64,000 bases of DNA from Gemmatimonadota bacterium (GTDB lineage Bacteria; Gemmatimonadota; Gemmatimonadetes; Gemmatimonadales; Gemmatimonadaceae), in contig JARIFA010000005.1 in the NCBI GenBank assembly GCA_031127075.1, positions 1 through 64,000 of the forward strand, written 5' to 3'. Of this stretch, positions 36,124 to 46,381 are shown in pieces. Under the pieces are notes generated by a model. The model saw nothing but the letters and a program-made list of their open reading frames with translations, ran no database searches and was not told where the DNA came from. Each line of letters opens with the position of its first letter. The first letter of the stretch is position 1. Both the position numbers and the translations under genes were made by a program.

Positions 36124-36246
36124 GCTGGAGGCTCAATGCTGGAAGCTGAAAGCTGGATGCTGAAAGCTGGAAGCTGGGGCCCCCGTGACACACCTTTCTT
36201 GCGTCGTTCAGCTTTCAGCTTTCTGCCTCCAGCCTTTAGCCTTTCG
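36124..36246. repeat. Facing RGCTGRA heptamer arrays
   Basis: Seven or so units of AGCTGAA, AGCTGGA, GGCTGGA and similar (36124-36178) face TTCAGCT, CCAGCCT-type units at 36207-36246. Thirteen bases pair perfectly (36143-36155 with 36209-36221). It fills the gap between the divergent MFS and lipoprotein genes, so it sits at two promoters rather than at gene ends. Confidence 0.85.
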
Positions 36247-36253
36247 CCTCCCT

Positions 36254-36697
36254 ATGCGCTCCCTCCTCCCGATCGCCCTCCTCCTGACCGCCTGCCAGAC
36301 CACGCGGTCCACCTCGACGACCATCACCGGGACGCCGGAGCTGCGGCCCGCTTCCGCGCCGGCGGGGGCCACCGTCGCGGCCGCGTCTCCCGCGGCGCCG
36401 GTCGTCCAGCCCGCCGGGAAGTGGCTCGTCACCCTCTCGGCGCAGGGGAGCCCGATGGACGTGCAGGTCGAGCTGATCCGGCTCGACGATGGCTCGTGGA
36501 CGGGCACGGTGACCAGCGCCGCCTTCCCGCCCTTCCCGGTCTCCAAGGCCGTCCTGACGGGGAACAAGATGGTCGCGACGCTCGCCATCCCGACGGGCGA
36601 CACGGCGACGATGACGCTCGAGTTCGACGGGGACACCGTCACCGGCGAGTGGGCGATGCCGGGCGACGGCTCGCGGCTCAGCGGGAAGCGCCGCTGA
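36254..36697 (+). CDS. Small lipoprotein of unknown function
   Basis: 147 residues. MRSLLPIALLLTAC is a short signal with lipobox (LLTAC, Cys14), then a Thr/Ser- and Ala/Pro-rich linker. The body GKWLVTLSAQGSPMDVQVELI, DDGSWTGTVTSAAFP, KMVATLAIPTGDTATMTLEF and GDTVTGEWAMPGDGSRLSGKR looks like repeated strands of a small beta-sandwich, similar to that seen in many secreted hypothetical proteins. I do not recognise a named family. Confidence 0.75.
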   Translation: MRSLLPIALLLTACQTTRSTSTTITGTPELRPASAPAGATVAAASPAAPVVQPAGKWLVTLSAQGSPMDVQVELIRLDDGSWTGTVTSAAFPPFPVSKAVLTGNKMVATLAIPTGDTATMTLEFDGDTVTGEWAMPGDGSRLSGKRR

Positions 36698-36710
36698 GCT
36701 GATGCGTGGT

Positions 36711-36739
36711 GCCGCGCCGGCCGGTGGGCCGGGCGCGGC
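36711..36739. terminator. GC-rich hairpin between convergent genes
   Basis: GCCGCGCC (36711-36718) pairs with GGCGCGGC (36732-36739); the loop contains a second GGCC pair. It lies between the lipoprotein stop and the ABC exporter stop. No T-run. Confidence 0.5.
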
Positions 36740-36742
36740 GCC

Positions 36743-38575
<1,833 letters not shown>

Positions 38576-38627
38576 GGGCGGTGCGTGTGCCGGAAGGATC
38601 GATCAGCGGACTGACTGGAACATAAAC

Positions 38628-38661
38628 GAAGCGGGGTGGGCCTCTCGGCCCACCCCGCTTC
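38628..38661 (-). terminator. Rho-independent terminator of the TonB receptor gene
   Basis: A perfect 15-bp stem (38628-38642 with 38647-38661) with a 4-base loop. On the minus strand it is followed by GTTTATG, a short T-run, 20 bases after the TonB receptor stop. Confidence 0.85.
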
Positions 38662-38681
38662 GCCTGCGGTCCGAGGACCGA

Positions 38682-41558
38682 TCAGAAGGTGTACGAGAGC
38701 CGCGTCGTTACGAGACGCCCGACCTGCGGGACGCCGATGAACGAGTTCACGCGGGTGTCGAGCAGGTTCTGGGCGTTCACGGCCCAGCGGGTGTTCTGGA
38801 GCCACGGCACCGAGACGGAGAAGCCGGCGTCGATGAACAGGTTCGACGGGACCTCTTCGTAGGCGATCGGGGTGCTCTGGTTGTACGAGTTGTAGACCCC
38901 CGAGTTCGCCGGGAAGCCACCGGTGTAGCGGGTGCGGAACTCACCCGTCATCCCGCGCGCCTGGTTGTCGTAGCGGAGCGTGACAGTGCCGCGGTTCTTC
39001 GCGGCGTTGGCTGTGAGCGGATTCGCCGCCGTGGCGCCGGACGCGTCCGTCCAGACGTTGCGGTTCAGGTTCGAGTACGTGGCCGCGATCGAGTAGACGT
39101 CGTTGAAGAGGTAGTCGACGGCGATGTCGATGCCGCGGACGTCGATCTGCCCGATCGCGTTCTGGTAGGTGAACACCAGGTAGTTCTTGTCGTAGAGCGG
39201 GCTGTCGAAGTTGAGCAGGCCGCCCGGGACCTGGGCGAGCGAGGTCACCCAGTTGGTGACGACGGTCGAGACGGCGGGCGCCGGGACGCCATTGGCGACC
39301 AGCGTCGGGCCCATCGCGGCGCCGAGGTAGGAGCCGAGGGTGGTCGGATCGAGGAACACCGCGTCGTCGAGGTTGACGACCTGGGTGGCCGGGTCCGCCG
39401 GACGGATCTGGTACCAGAAGTCGACCGCGACGCGGAGGTTGTTCTTGATGACGCCCTTGTAGCCGAGCTCCCAGGTGTTCGAGAAGTTCGCGGAGAGCGG
39501 GGCGAGGTTCTGCGGGTTCGTCCACGGCACGATCGGGGTGCCGGGGGCGCCGAGGTTCCGGAGCACGCCGCGCACCTGCGTGGAGGTGGGGGCCAGCCCG
39601 CGGAGGGCCGTGGCGACGTTCGCGACGGCGGGGGCCGGGAGGCCGAGGGCGGCGAGGCCGCCGGCGAGCTGACCGGCGAAGGCGGCCATGATGCCCGGGA
39701 CCATCACGTGGCCAGAGGCGGCCACCGGGGCGGCGCCACCGAACGGCGAGCGCATGCAGAGCCCGCCGTTGATGCCGGCGTCGCAGCTGCGGTCATAGTT
39801 CCAGCCACGCTTGGACGGGTTGCCGAAGATCTGGACGTCGACGTTGCCGAGCGCCGGGCCGAGGTTCACGCGCTGCCCCGAGAACTGGTCGAGGCCGAAG
39901 GCGAACGAGGCCGGCGACCCGAAGGCACGGTTGTACGTGAAGCGGAAGTTCTGCGTCGGCGAGACCTTGTAGACAAAGGCCGCGCGCGGCGAGAACTGCT
40001 CGCCCTCGAGGCGCGAGTTCTGGTCGCCGCGGGCCGCGAGGGTGAAGTCGAGGCGGTCGGTGAGGGGGTGCGTCAGCTGGAGGTAGGCGCCCACCTCGGT
40101 GATGGCGTCGTCATCCTCGTTCCGCCCCATGATGGTGCCCTCGGTCACCGGGTTCGTCGCGATGTAATCCGCGCCCGCGGTGAACTTCGTGTCGCCGAGG
40201 TTGAAGCCCTGCTGCAGCTGCCCGACGAGGACGGTCGAGTTGTCGACGACTGGGAGGCCCGTGCGGAGGTAGAAGGTGCCGTTGTCGTCCGTCGCGCTCG
40301 CGTTGCCGGCGTTCGACGCGTTGTAGAAGACCTGCGCGAAGAACTTCTTCCGGCGGAAACGCTGCTGGATGTTGGTGTAGCTCCAGTTCTTGATCTGCGC
40401 GGCGCCGAAGGTGCCGGTGATCTCGAGGGCGCTGCCGATGTTCGAATAGCCAATCGTCGTGATGGCCTCGGTCTCCGCGTTCGGCCGCCAGTCGAGGCGC
40501 GCCTCACCGGAGTACTTCTCGAGGTCGTAGTTGCGGAACTTGTTCTGGCCGAGGCGCGAGGTCGGGACGCGGGTATCGAGGGTCCCGGTCGGGCCGACGC
40601 CCCAGAGACCGTAGTTCGCCCGGGCCTGCGGGGTCGCGTTCGGGCCGAGATCCACCTCGTTCGGGTCCGTGTACGTCCAGTCCTTCGCGGTGAAGTACTC
40701 GCCGGAGAACTTGAAGCCGATGGTGCTGCCGATCGTGCCGGCGTGGCGCATGCCGACGCGGGCGAGCGAGCGCTCGCCGCCGTCGAGGGTGATCGAGGTC
40801 CCCTGCGAGTTGAACGGGGACTTCGTGATCACGTGGAGCACGCCGGCGCCGGAGTTCGGGCCATACAGCGCCGAGGCCGGACCCTGCAGCACTTCGATAC
40901 GGTCGATGTCGTCACCGGTCCCCGTGAACAGGAAGGGGACGTTGACGCGGAGCGACGGGACGCCGGCGAACCGGTAGTCCTGCAGCATCAGCATCGCGGT
41001 CGAGAACGCGTTGTTGAAGCCGCGCGAGACGATGTTCGCCTGCACGATGCCGCCGTTCGAGATCGAGAGGCCGGGGGCCGCCTTGATATGGTCGGTCACC
41101 GTCACCGAGGGCCGCTCGGCGATCCGCTCCGCCGTCACGACGGAGATCGCGTTCGGCGAGTCGAGGATCTTCTCCGGCTCGGCGCCGCGCGTCGCGGTCG
41201 TCACGACCTGATTCAGCTGGGCGGCGAGTTCCGACATCTCGGCGTTCACCGTCGCGGTCCCGCCCGCGGTCACTCGCACGCCGTCCACGCGCTTCGCGGA
41301 GAAGCCGATGCGGGTGATGACGACGGCGTAGGTCCCGGCCGGCACGTTGCCGATCCGGTAGTTGCCGTCCTCGGCGGACTGGCCCACGGCGACGCGGGCG
41401 GATCCGGCGAGCACCTGGACCTGCGCCGTGGCGACCGGATTACCGGTGCCGGACTGCGTGACGCGTCCCGCGATCGAGCCAGCCTGCGCCTGTGCCGCCG
41501 TCGCCGAGACGACGAGCCCGAGCAGGGCCAGGGCCGAGCTGAGGAAACGAATGCGCAT
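38682..41558 (-). CDS. TonB-dependent outer-membrane receptor
   Basis: 958 residues. A signal peptide (FLSSALALLGLVVSATAAQAQ) is followed by a carboxypeptidase-regulatory-like domain (GSIAGRVTQSGTGNPVATAQV), then a plug domain (VVTTATRGAEPEKILDSPNAISVV, IEVLQGPASALYGPNSGAGVLHVITK) and a 22-strand barrel ending in LVTTRLSYTF. Two extra Ala-rich segments sit in barrel loops (about 39540-39705 and 39241-39320), each with a (L/V)PAPAV core. Substrate unknown; no siderophore, cobalamin or SusD-like gene is adjacent. A GAGG site lies 10 bases upstream of ATG 41558. Confidence 0.95.
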   Translation of the reverse strand: MRIRFLSSALALLGLVVSATAAQAQAGSIAGRVTQSGTGNPVATAQVQVLAGSARVAVGQSAEDGNYRIGNVPAGTYAVVITRIGFSAKRVDGVRVTAGGTATVNAEMSELAAQLNQVVTTATRGAEPEKILDSPNAISVVTAERIAERPSVTVTDHIKAAPGLSISNGGIVQANIVSRGFNNAFSTAMLMLQDYRFAGVPSLRVNVPFLFTGTGDDIDRIEVLQGPASALYGPNSGAGVLHVITKSPFNSQGTSITLDGGERSLARVGMRHAGTIGSTIGFKFSGEYFTAKDWTYTDPNEVDLGPNATPQARANYGLWGVGPTGTLDTRVPTSRLGQNKFRNYDLEKYSGEARLDWRPNAETEAITTIGYSNIGSALEITGTFGAAQIKNWSYTNIQQRFRRKKFFAQVFYNASNAGNASATDDNGTFYLRTGLPVVDNSTVLVGQLQQGFNLGDTKFTAGADYIATNPVTEGTIMGRNEDDDAITEVGAYLQLTHPLTDRLDFTLAARGDQNSRLEGEQFSPRAAFVYKVSPTQNFRFTYNRAFGSPASFAFGLDQFSGQRVNLGPALGNVDVQIFGNPSKRGWNYDRSCDAGINGGLCMRSPFGGAAPVAASGHVMVPGIMAAFAGQLAGGLAALGLPAPAVANVATALRGLAPTSTQVRGVLRNLGAPGTPIVPWTNPQNLAPLSANFSNTWELGYKGVIKNNLRVAVDFWYQIRPADPATQVVNLDDAVFLDPTTLGSYLGAAMGPTLVANGVPAPAVSTVVTNWVTSLAQVPGGLLNFDSPLYDKNYLVFTYQNAIGQIDVRGIDIAVDYLFNDVYSIAATYSNLNRNVWTDASGATAANPLTANAAKNRGTVTLRYDNQARGMTGEFRTRYTGGFPANSGVYNSYNQSTPIAYEEVPSNLFIDAGFSVSVPWLQNTRWAVNAQNLLDTRVNSFIGVPQVGRLVTTRLSYTF

Positions 41559-41665
41559 ACGGAGAACACCTCAGGGAGCTTGGGGTATGATCGGCCGCCC
41601 TGTCGGACGGCACGGTCCGAACTCCCCCTACAAGGTTGGGGGCGTTCGACCCTCAAATGTCCCCC

Positions 41666-41684
41666 CGGTAGGGGTCCCAGTCAA
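41666..41684 (-). promoter_or_regulatory. Possible -35 region upstream of the TonB receptor
   Basis: TTGACT (minus strand, 41684-41679) stands upstream of a GGACCCC/GGGG-rich stretch and a weak -10 candidate, about 120 bases before ATG 41558. No riboswitch-like conserved box was found in this 169-base leader, only two short GC hairpins. Confidence 0.25.
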
Positions 41685-41727
41685 TACGTCCCGGAGGGGC
41701 GGCTCGGACGACCGAGCGCGCCCAGGG

Positions 41728-42357
41728 TCACCGCACGCCTGTCACCTTGTGCGTCTGGACCGAGAGCCGCCAGCGCGGATTGGCGAGGCAGTAGGCCACC
41801 GCTGCCGCTGTGTTGGATGCCAGCGCCGGGCCATCCATAGGTTGTAGGAGGAAGTGAGAGAACCCGAGGTCCGTGAACCGCTCGGGCGGGGCTAACTCCT
41901 GTGGATACACCAACTTGAGCTCATCGCCGCCGGTCACCACGAGCGGGGCGTCGGCCTTCGGACTCACGCACACCCAATCGACCTCCGCCGGCACCGGCTG
42001 CGTCCCGTTCGTCTCCACCGCGACCTCGAACCCCTCCGCCTGGAGCGCGGTCACTGCCGGCGCGTCCAACTGGAGCAGCGGCTCCCCGCCAGTGCAGACC
42101 ACATACGGCCGTCCGCCGGCGCCCGACGGCCAACGCGAGGCCACGGCCGCCGCGAGTGCCTCCGGCGTCGCGAACCGGCCACCGTCCGGACCCACTCCCA
42201 CGAAGTCCGTGTCGCAGAAGGTGCAGGTCGCCGTCCCCCGATCCGCCTCACGACCGGTCCAGAGGTTGCACCCGCTGAACCGGCAGAAGACCGCCGGCCG
42301 CCCGGCCTGCATCCCCTCCCCCTGCAGCGTGTAGAAGATCTCCTTGACCGTGTACAT
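41728..42357 (-). CDS. queE: 7-carboxy-7-deazaguanine synthase
   Basis: 209 residues. Radical SAM enzyme that turns 6-carboxytetrahydropterin into 7-carboxy-7-deazaguanine in queuosine synthesis. The cluster cysteines C30, C45 and C48 have the C-x14-C-x2-C spacing of one QueE subgroup, and VCTGGEPLLQ is the SAM-binding GGEP motif. VETNGTQ and SPKADAP follow. It starts directly after the queC stop (TAG then ATG) and ends the operon. QueD and QueF genes are not in the window. Confidence 0.94.
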   Translation of the reverse strand: MYTVKEIFYTLQGEGMQAGRPAVFCRFSGCNLWTGREADRGTATCTFCDTDFVGVGPDGGRFATPEALAAAVASRWPSGAGGRPYVVCTGGEPLLQLDAPAVTALQAEGFEVAVETNGTQPVPAEVDWVCVSPKADAPLVVTGGDELKLVYPQELAPPERFTDLGFSHFLLQPMDGPALASNTAAAVAYCLANPRWRLSVQTHKVTGVR

Positions 42358-43056
42358 CTACGCCGCGCCCGCCTCGGCGAACCCCTTGGCGCGCAGGGCG
42401 CACGCATCGCAGCGGGCGCAGGGATCCCCCGACGGCGATGGGTCGTAGCAGGAGATGGTCTGCGCGTAGTCCACGCCGAGCGCGAGGCCGGTGCGGATGA
42501 TGTCGGCCTTGGAGCAGGCGAGGAGTGGGGTGAGGATCCGCGTCCGTGCCGTCCCCTCCACCCCCGCCTTCGTCGCCAGGTTCGCCATCGCCTCGTAGGA
42601 CGCGATGTACGCGGGCCGGCAGTCGGGGTAGCCGCTGTAATCGAGGGCGTTCACGCCGATCAGCAGGTCGGTCGCGCCAAGGACCTCGGCCCACGCCAGC
42701 GCGAAGGAGAGGAAGATCGTGTTGCGCGCCGGCACGTAGGTGATCGGGATCCCCTCGGCCATCGCGGCGGCGTCCCGGTCCTTCGGGACCTCGACGTCCG
42801 CGGTGAGCGCGGACCCGCCGAACTGCCGGAGGTCGATGTCCGCCACGACGTGTCGCGCCACGTGATACCGCTCGGCGAGCGCCCGCGCCCGGTCGATCTC
42901 CACGCCGTGCCGCTGGCCGTACCGGAAGGTGAGGGCGTTCACCGCGTACCCCGCCTCGGTGGCGAGCGCGAGCACGGTGGCGGAATCGAGCCCGCCGCTC
43001 AGCAGCAGCACGCCCGGCGTGCCGGATGGCACGGGGGCCAGCGTGGCGAGCGGCAT
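42358..43056 (-). CDS. queC: 7-cyano-7-deazaguanine synthase
   Basis: 232 residues. The PP-loop SGGLDS at 20-25 binds ATP, and four cysteines (C203, C213, C216, C219 in [19 protein letters not shown]) bind zinc. The enzyme makes preQ0 from 7-carboxy-7-deazaguanine, ammonia and ATP. The ATG at 43056 overlaps the TGA of the agmatine deiminase gene (TGATG); an upstream extension would lie inside that gene. It precedes queE with no gap. Confidence 0.95.
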   Translation of the reverse strand: MPLATLAPVPSGTPGVLLLSGGLDSATVLALATEAGYAVNALTFRYGQRHGVEIDRARALAERYHVARHVVADIDLRQFGGSALTADVEVPKDRDAAAMAEGIPITYVPARNTIFLSFALAWAEVLGATDLLIGVNALDYSGYPDCRPAYIASYEAMANLATKAGVEGTARTRILTPLLACSKADIIRTGLALGVDYAQTISCYDPSPSGDPCARCDACALRAKGFAEAGAA

Positions 43057-44135
43057 CAGGAGGCCGCGGCTGCAGGCTGCTGCTGCGTGAGGCAGTGCAG
43101 CGTACCGAGGCCCCAGACGAGGTCGACCGCGTGGATCCCCACGACCTGTCGGTCCGGAAAGCACTCGGCGAGGGTGTGCAGGGCGATCCGGTCGTTCGCG
43201 TCGTTGAAGGTCGGCACGATCACGACGCCGTTCGCGATGTAGAAGTTCGCGTAGCTCGCCGGGAGCCGCGTGCCGTCCATCACGACGGGACGCGGGTAGG
43301 GGAGCAAGATGGTGCGGAGCGGCGCGCCCGTCGCATCGGTCGCGCCCTGCAGGCGGCGCACGTTGTCGGCGGAGCGGGCGTGATTCTCATCCGCGGGGTC
43401 GGGCTCGTGCGCGAGCACCACGACGCCCGGCGCCACGAAGCGCGCGATGTCGTCGACGTGGCCGTGGGTGTCATCCCCCACGCACCCCTCGCCGAGCCAG
43501 ATGGTCTTCGTGATGCCGAGCTGCTCGGCGAACAGCCGTTCGTAGTCGGCGCGGGTGAAGCCGGGGTTCCGCACCTGCACGTCGGAGAGGAGCCACTCCT
43601 CGGTCACGAGCATCGTGCCGCGACCGTCGGTCTCGATGCCGCCCCCCTCGAGGACCACGCGCCCGCGCCCATCGTGGCGCTCCGGCTGCGTGACCGGGAT
43701 CCCCGTGTGTGCGGCCACGAAGCCCCCGATCCGCGCGTCGGCCGCGTGGTTGTCGTACTTGGCCCATGCGTTGAACCCCCAGTGCCGCCACTCCACCGAC
43801 CCGTCGACACGGTGCACGCCGGTGGGGCCGGAGTCGCGGAGCCAGACGCGGTCGGTTGGGCAGCGGTGCAGGTGCACGCGCCCCTCGGGGACCTCGTGCA
43901 TCGCGAGGCCGTGTCGCGCCTCGGCCTCGGTGGCGTCGTCGTGGACGAGGATGTGCACCGGCTCGTGCGCCGCGAGGACGCGCGCGATCTCCGCGTAGAC
44001 CCACGGGATGGGGCCGAACTTCCCCGGCCAATCCGGCTCGTGGTGCGGCCAGGCAATCCAGGTGGCATCGTGCCGCTCCCACTCCGCCGGCCAGCGCACC
44101 GCCGCTGCGGCCGCGCCGGTCGTGGCCGCGGTCAC
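43056..44135 (-). CDS. aguA: Agmatine deiminase
   Basis: 359 residues, normal for the family. Agmatine is converted to N-carbamoylputrescine and ammonia. Guanidine-modifying fold residues are visible: Asp101 in WLRDSGP, EGGG near 163, DTHGHVDD with His224 and the nucleophile Cys348 in GTLHC. GTG 44135 is used since it overlaps the aguB stop by 4 bases (GTGA); a GTG 12 bases upstream is less likely. It works with the product of aguB to make putrescine from arginine-derived agmatine. Confidence 0.95.
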   Translation of the reverse strand: MTAATTGAAAAAVRWPAEWERHDATWIAWPHHEPDWPGKFGPIPWVYAEIARVLAAHEPVHILVHDDATEAEARHGLAMHEVPEGRVHLHRCPTDRVWLRDSGPTGVHRVDGSVEWRHWGFNAWAKYDNHAADARIGGFVAAHTGIPVTQPERHDGRGRVVLEGGGIETDGRGTMLVTEEWLLSDVQVRNPGFTRADYERLFAEQLGITKTIWLGEGCVGDDTHGHVDDIARFVAPGVVVLAHEPDPADENHARSADNVRRLQGATDATGAPLRTILLPYPRPVVMDGTRLPASYANFYIANGVVIVPTFNDANDRIALHTLAECFPDRQVVGIHAVDLVWGLGTLHCLTQQQPAAAAS

Positions 44136-45070
44136 GACCCGAGCCACCGGCTGAGGATCGGCTCGTAGGCGTCGACGCGACGGTCGCGCAGGAAGGGCCA
44201 GTTGCGGCGCGTGTACTCGATGAGCGCCGGATCACAGGTGGCGATCAGCGTCGTCTCCCCCGTCTCCGCCTGCGCCACATAGCGCCCATAGGGGTCGCAG
44301 ATGAACGAGTGGCCGAAGAACTCGAGGCCGTCGGTGCCGGCCTCGGGCTCGAAGCCCGTCCGGTTCGGCGCCGCGACATACACCCCGTTGGCGATGGCGT
44401 GCGCGCGCTGGGCGGTCCGCCAGGCATCGACCTGTGCGGCGCCCCACTCCGCCTTCTCCGCCGGATGCCAGCCGATGGCCGTGGGGTAGATCAGGAGGTC
44501 GGCGCCGAGGAGCGCCGTGATGCGCGCGGCTTCAGGATACCACTGGTCCCAGCAGATGAGCACGCCGATCGTCGCGTAGCGCGTCTTCCACACCATGAAG
44601 CCGCCGGCTTCGGCGTCGGGGCCACGGGCGCCCGCGGGCTGCACCGGCCGGTCCGACTCCCCGGGCGCGAAGTAGTACTTCTCCTCGAAGAGCGGATCGT
44701 GCGGGATGTGCATCTTGCGATACACGCCGAGAAGCGCGCCGTCGGCGTCGATCACGGCGGCGCTGTTGCGGTAGACGCCGGCCGCCTGCCGCTCGTAGAA
44801 CGGGACGACGAGGACGACGGCGAGCTCGCGCGCCACCGCCTGCAGGCGCGTCAGCGTCGGGCCGTCGACCGGCTCAGCGAGGTCGAAGCGCGACGCGTCG
44901 AGGCGCTTGCAGAAGTAGGGCGCGTTGAAGAGCTCTTTCAGGCAGATCACCTGCGCGCCCTGCGCGTGCGCCGCGCGGATACGCGCCTCGGTCGCGACGA
45001 GCGTGGCGTCGGCGGTGGCCTCGACGCCGTCCTGGATGACGGCGAGGGTGAATGGGGCGCGAGCGGTCAT
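44132..45070 (-). CDS. aguB: N-carbamoylputrescine amidase
   Basis: 312 residues. Nitrilase-superfamily triad Glu46 (KELF), Lys119 (YRKMH) and Cys173 (ICWDQWYPE) is complete. It hydrolyses N-carbamoylputrescine to putrescine, carbon dioxide and ammonia. It overlaps aguA by 4 bases; the glycerate kinase gene ends 18 bases upstream. The plant-type pathway (AguA then AguB) is thus complete here, although agmatine formation by arginine decarboxylase must come from elsewhere. Confidence 0.95.
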   Translation of the reverse strand: MTARAPFTLAVIQDGVEATADATLVATEARIRAAHAQGAQVICLKELFNAPYFCKRLDASRFDLAEPVDGPTLTRLQAVARELAVVLVVPFYERQAAGVYRNSAAVIDADGALLGVYRKMHIPHDPLFEEKYYFAPGESDRPVQPAGARGPDAEAGGFMVWKTRYATIGVLICWDQWYPEAARITALLGADLLIYPTAIGWHPAEKAEWGAAQVDAWRTAQRAHAIANGVYVAAPNRTGFEPEAGTDGLEFFGHSFICDPYGRYVAQAETGETTLIATCDPALIEYTRRNWPFLRDRRVDAYEPILSRWLGS

Positions 45071-45088
45071 CCGCGAAATCTCACGGGG

Positions 45089-46381
45089 TCAGGAGCGGAT
45101 CGCCACCACGAGATCCATCACGTTCGTGCCCGTCGCACGCGCCGGGAGGAGCGCCCCCACCGCGGCCAGCACCGGGTGCGCGTCGCACCGCCGCAGGGCG
45201 GACCGGCGCGCCGACGGGGCGATCGGCGTGGCCTCGTCGACGATCGCGCCCGCCGCATCGGTGGGGCCGTCGCGGCCATCGGTGCCCGCGGCCAGCAGCG
45301 TCACCGGCACCAGCGCTTCCACGAAGGCCTCGGTCGCGGCGAGCGCGAGCTGCTGACACCGTCCCCCGAGCCCGTGGGGATTGGGGAGCCGCACGGCGGT
45401 CTCGCCGCCCCAGAGGAGGACCGTCCCTGGCGCCGCGCGCCGGGCGAGGTGCGCCACCACGTGACCCGCCGCCGCGGCATCGCCGTGGAGCGGCGTGGAT
45501 CCCGTGCACACGTCCCAGCCGCGCTCGCGGGCGGCGGCCGCCGCGCCGGCCAGCGCGAGGGCGTTGCCGCGCACGACCGGCTCCACCACCGCCGCGAAGG
45601 CGGGATCGCCGGGCTTCGGTGTCTCCCGCGCGGCATCGGCGCGCATCGCGCCCAGCGTGGAGGCGATCGAGAGCGGGAGTCGCGTCGCGATCCCCGCCTC
45701 GCGGAGGACGCGCTCGACCTGCGCCGCCGTGAGCGGGTCCGGGGAGATGGGCCCCGAGCCGATCATCGCCGGGTCCTCGTTCGGGACGTCGGCGAGCAGG
45801 ATCGGCACGACTCGCGCGTCCCGGAGCGCGACGGCGAGCCGCCCGGCGCCCCAGCGGGAGAAGCGCTTCCGGACCGCGTTGATGCGGCTGATGGGGACGC
45901 CCGCGCCGAGCAGCAGGGCGTGGAGCGTGGCGAGGTCGGCGGGTCGGATCCCCTCGATCGGGGCACCGAGGAGGGCCGACGTGCCGCCGGAGACCAGGAC
46001 GAGCACGACGTCGTCGGGCGCGATGCGGTGCGTGAGATGCTCGAGCGCCGTCGCCGCTGCCGCCGATCGTGGCCCAGGGACCGGGTGATCGCCATCGACG
46101 TGCTCGAGAGGGTCGCCCGGCGCGCGCTCACCGCCGGTCCCCACCACGAGCCCGCCCGCGAGGGCGCGCCCCTCGGCGGTGCACCACGAGCGCGCGGCGC
46201 GCGCCATCGCGGGGGCCGCCTTCCCGACGGCGATGATCCAATGCGGATGATGCGCCGACGGCTTGAGGGCCGCGGCGTGCGCCGCGAGCCCTTCGAGGAC
46301 GACCTGTGCCGGGTCGGCGGCGGCGACGGCCGCCTCGTAGAGCGCGAGCGCGAGGGCTCGGCGCTCCGCGCGGTCCGTCAC
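45089..46381 (-). CDS. Glycerate 2-kinase (MOFRL/DUF4147 family)
   Basis: 430 residues. DUF4147 N-terminal and MOFRL C-terminal domains: WIIAVGKAAPAMARA, VLVLVSGGTSALLGAP, RINAVRKRFSRWGAGRLA, LADVPNEDP and SGPISPDP, ending in LLAAGTDGRDGPTDAAG and GTNVMDLVV. The enzyme phosphorylates glycerate at O2 with ATP; older annotation calls it hydroxypyruvate reductase. The GTG at 46381 overlaps the TGA of the peroxiredoxin gene by 4 bases (GTGA), which also shows that this peroxiredoxin gene ends at a true stop. Confidence 0.92.
   Translation of the reverse strand: MTDRAERRALALALYEAAVAAADPAQVVLEGLAAHAAALKPSAHHPHWIIAVGKAAPAMARAARSWCTAEGRALAGGLVVGTGGERAPGDPLEHVDGDHPVPGPRSAAAATALEHLTHRIAPDDVVLVLVSGGTSALLGAPIEGIRPADLATLHALLLGAGVPISRINAVRKRFSRWGAGRLAVALRDARVVPILLADVPNEDPAMIGSGPISPDPLTAAQVERVLREAGIATRLPLSIASTLGAMRADAARETPKPGDPAFAAVVEPVVRGNALALAGAAAAARERGWDVCTGSTPLHGDAAAAGHVVAHLARRAAPGTVLLWGGETAVRLPNPHGLGGRCQQLALAATEAFVEALVPVTLLAAGTDGRDGPTDAAGAIVDEATPIAPSARRSALRRCDAHPVLAAVGALLPARATGTNVMDLVVAIRS

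Noticed and set aside
36136-36702. Open frame starting in the repeat arrays and running over the small lipoprotein gene
   Set aside because: Its start is made of repeat units and the rest is out of frame with the lipobox-bearing protein, which is the better coding choice.
41559-41727. Riboswitch (cobalamin or preQ1 type) in the gap before the TonB receptor
   Set aside because: Only short GC hairpins are visible; none of the conserved box sequences could be found by eye, and the que genes lie at the end of their operon with no leader of their own.
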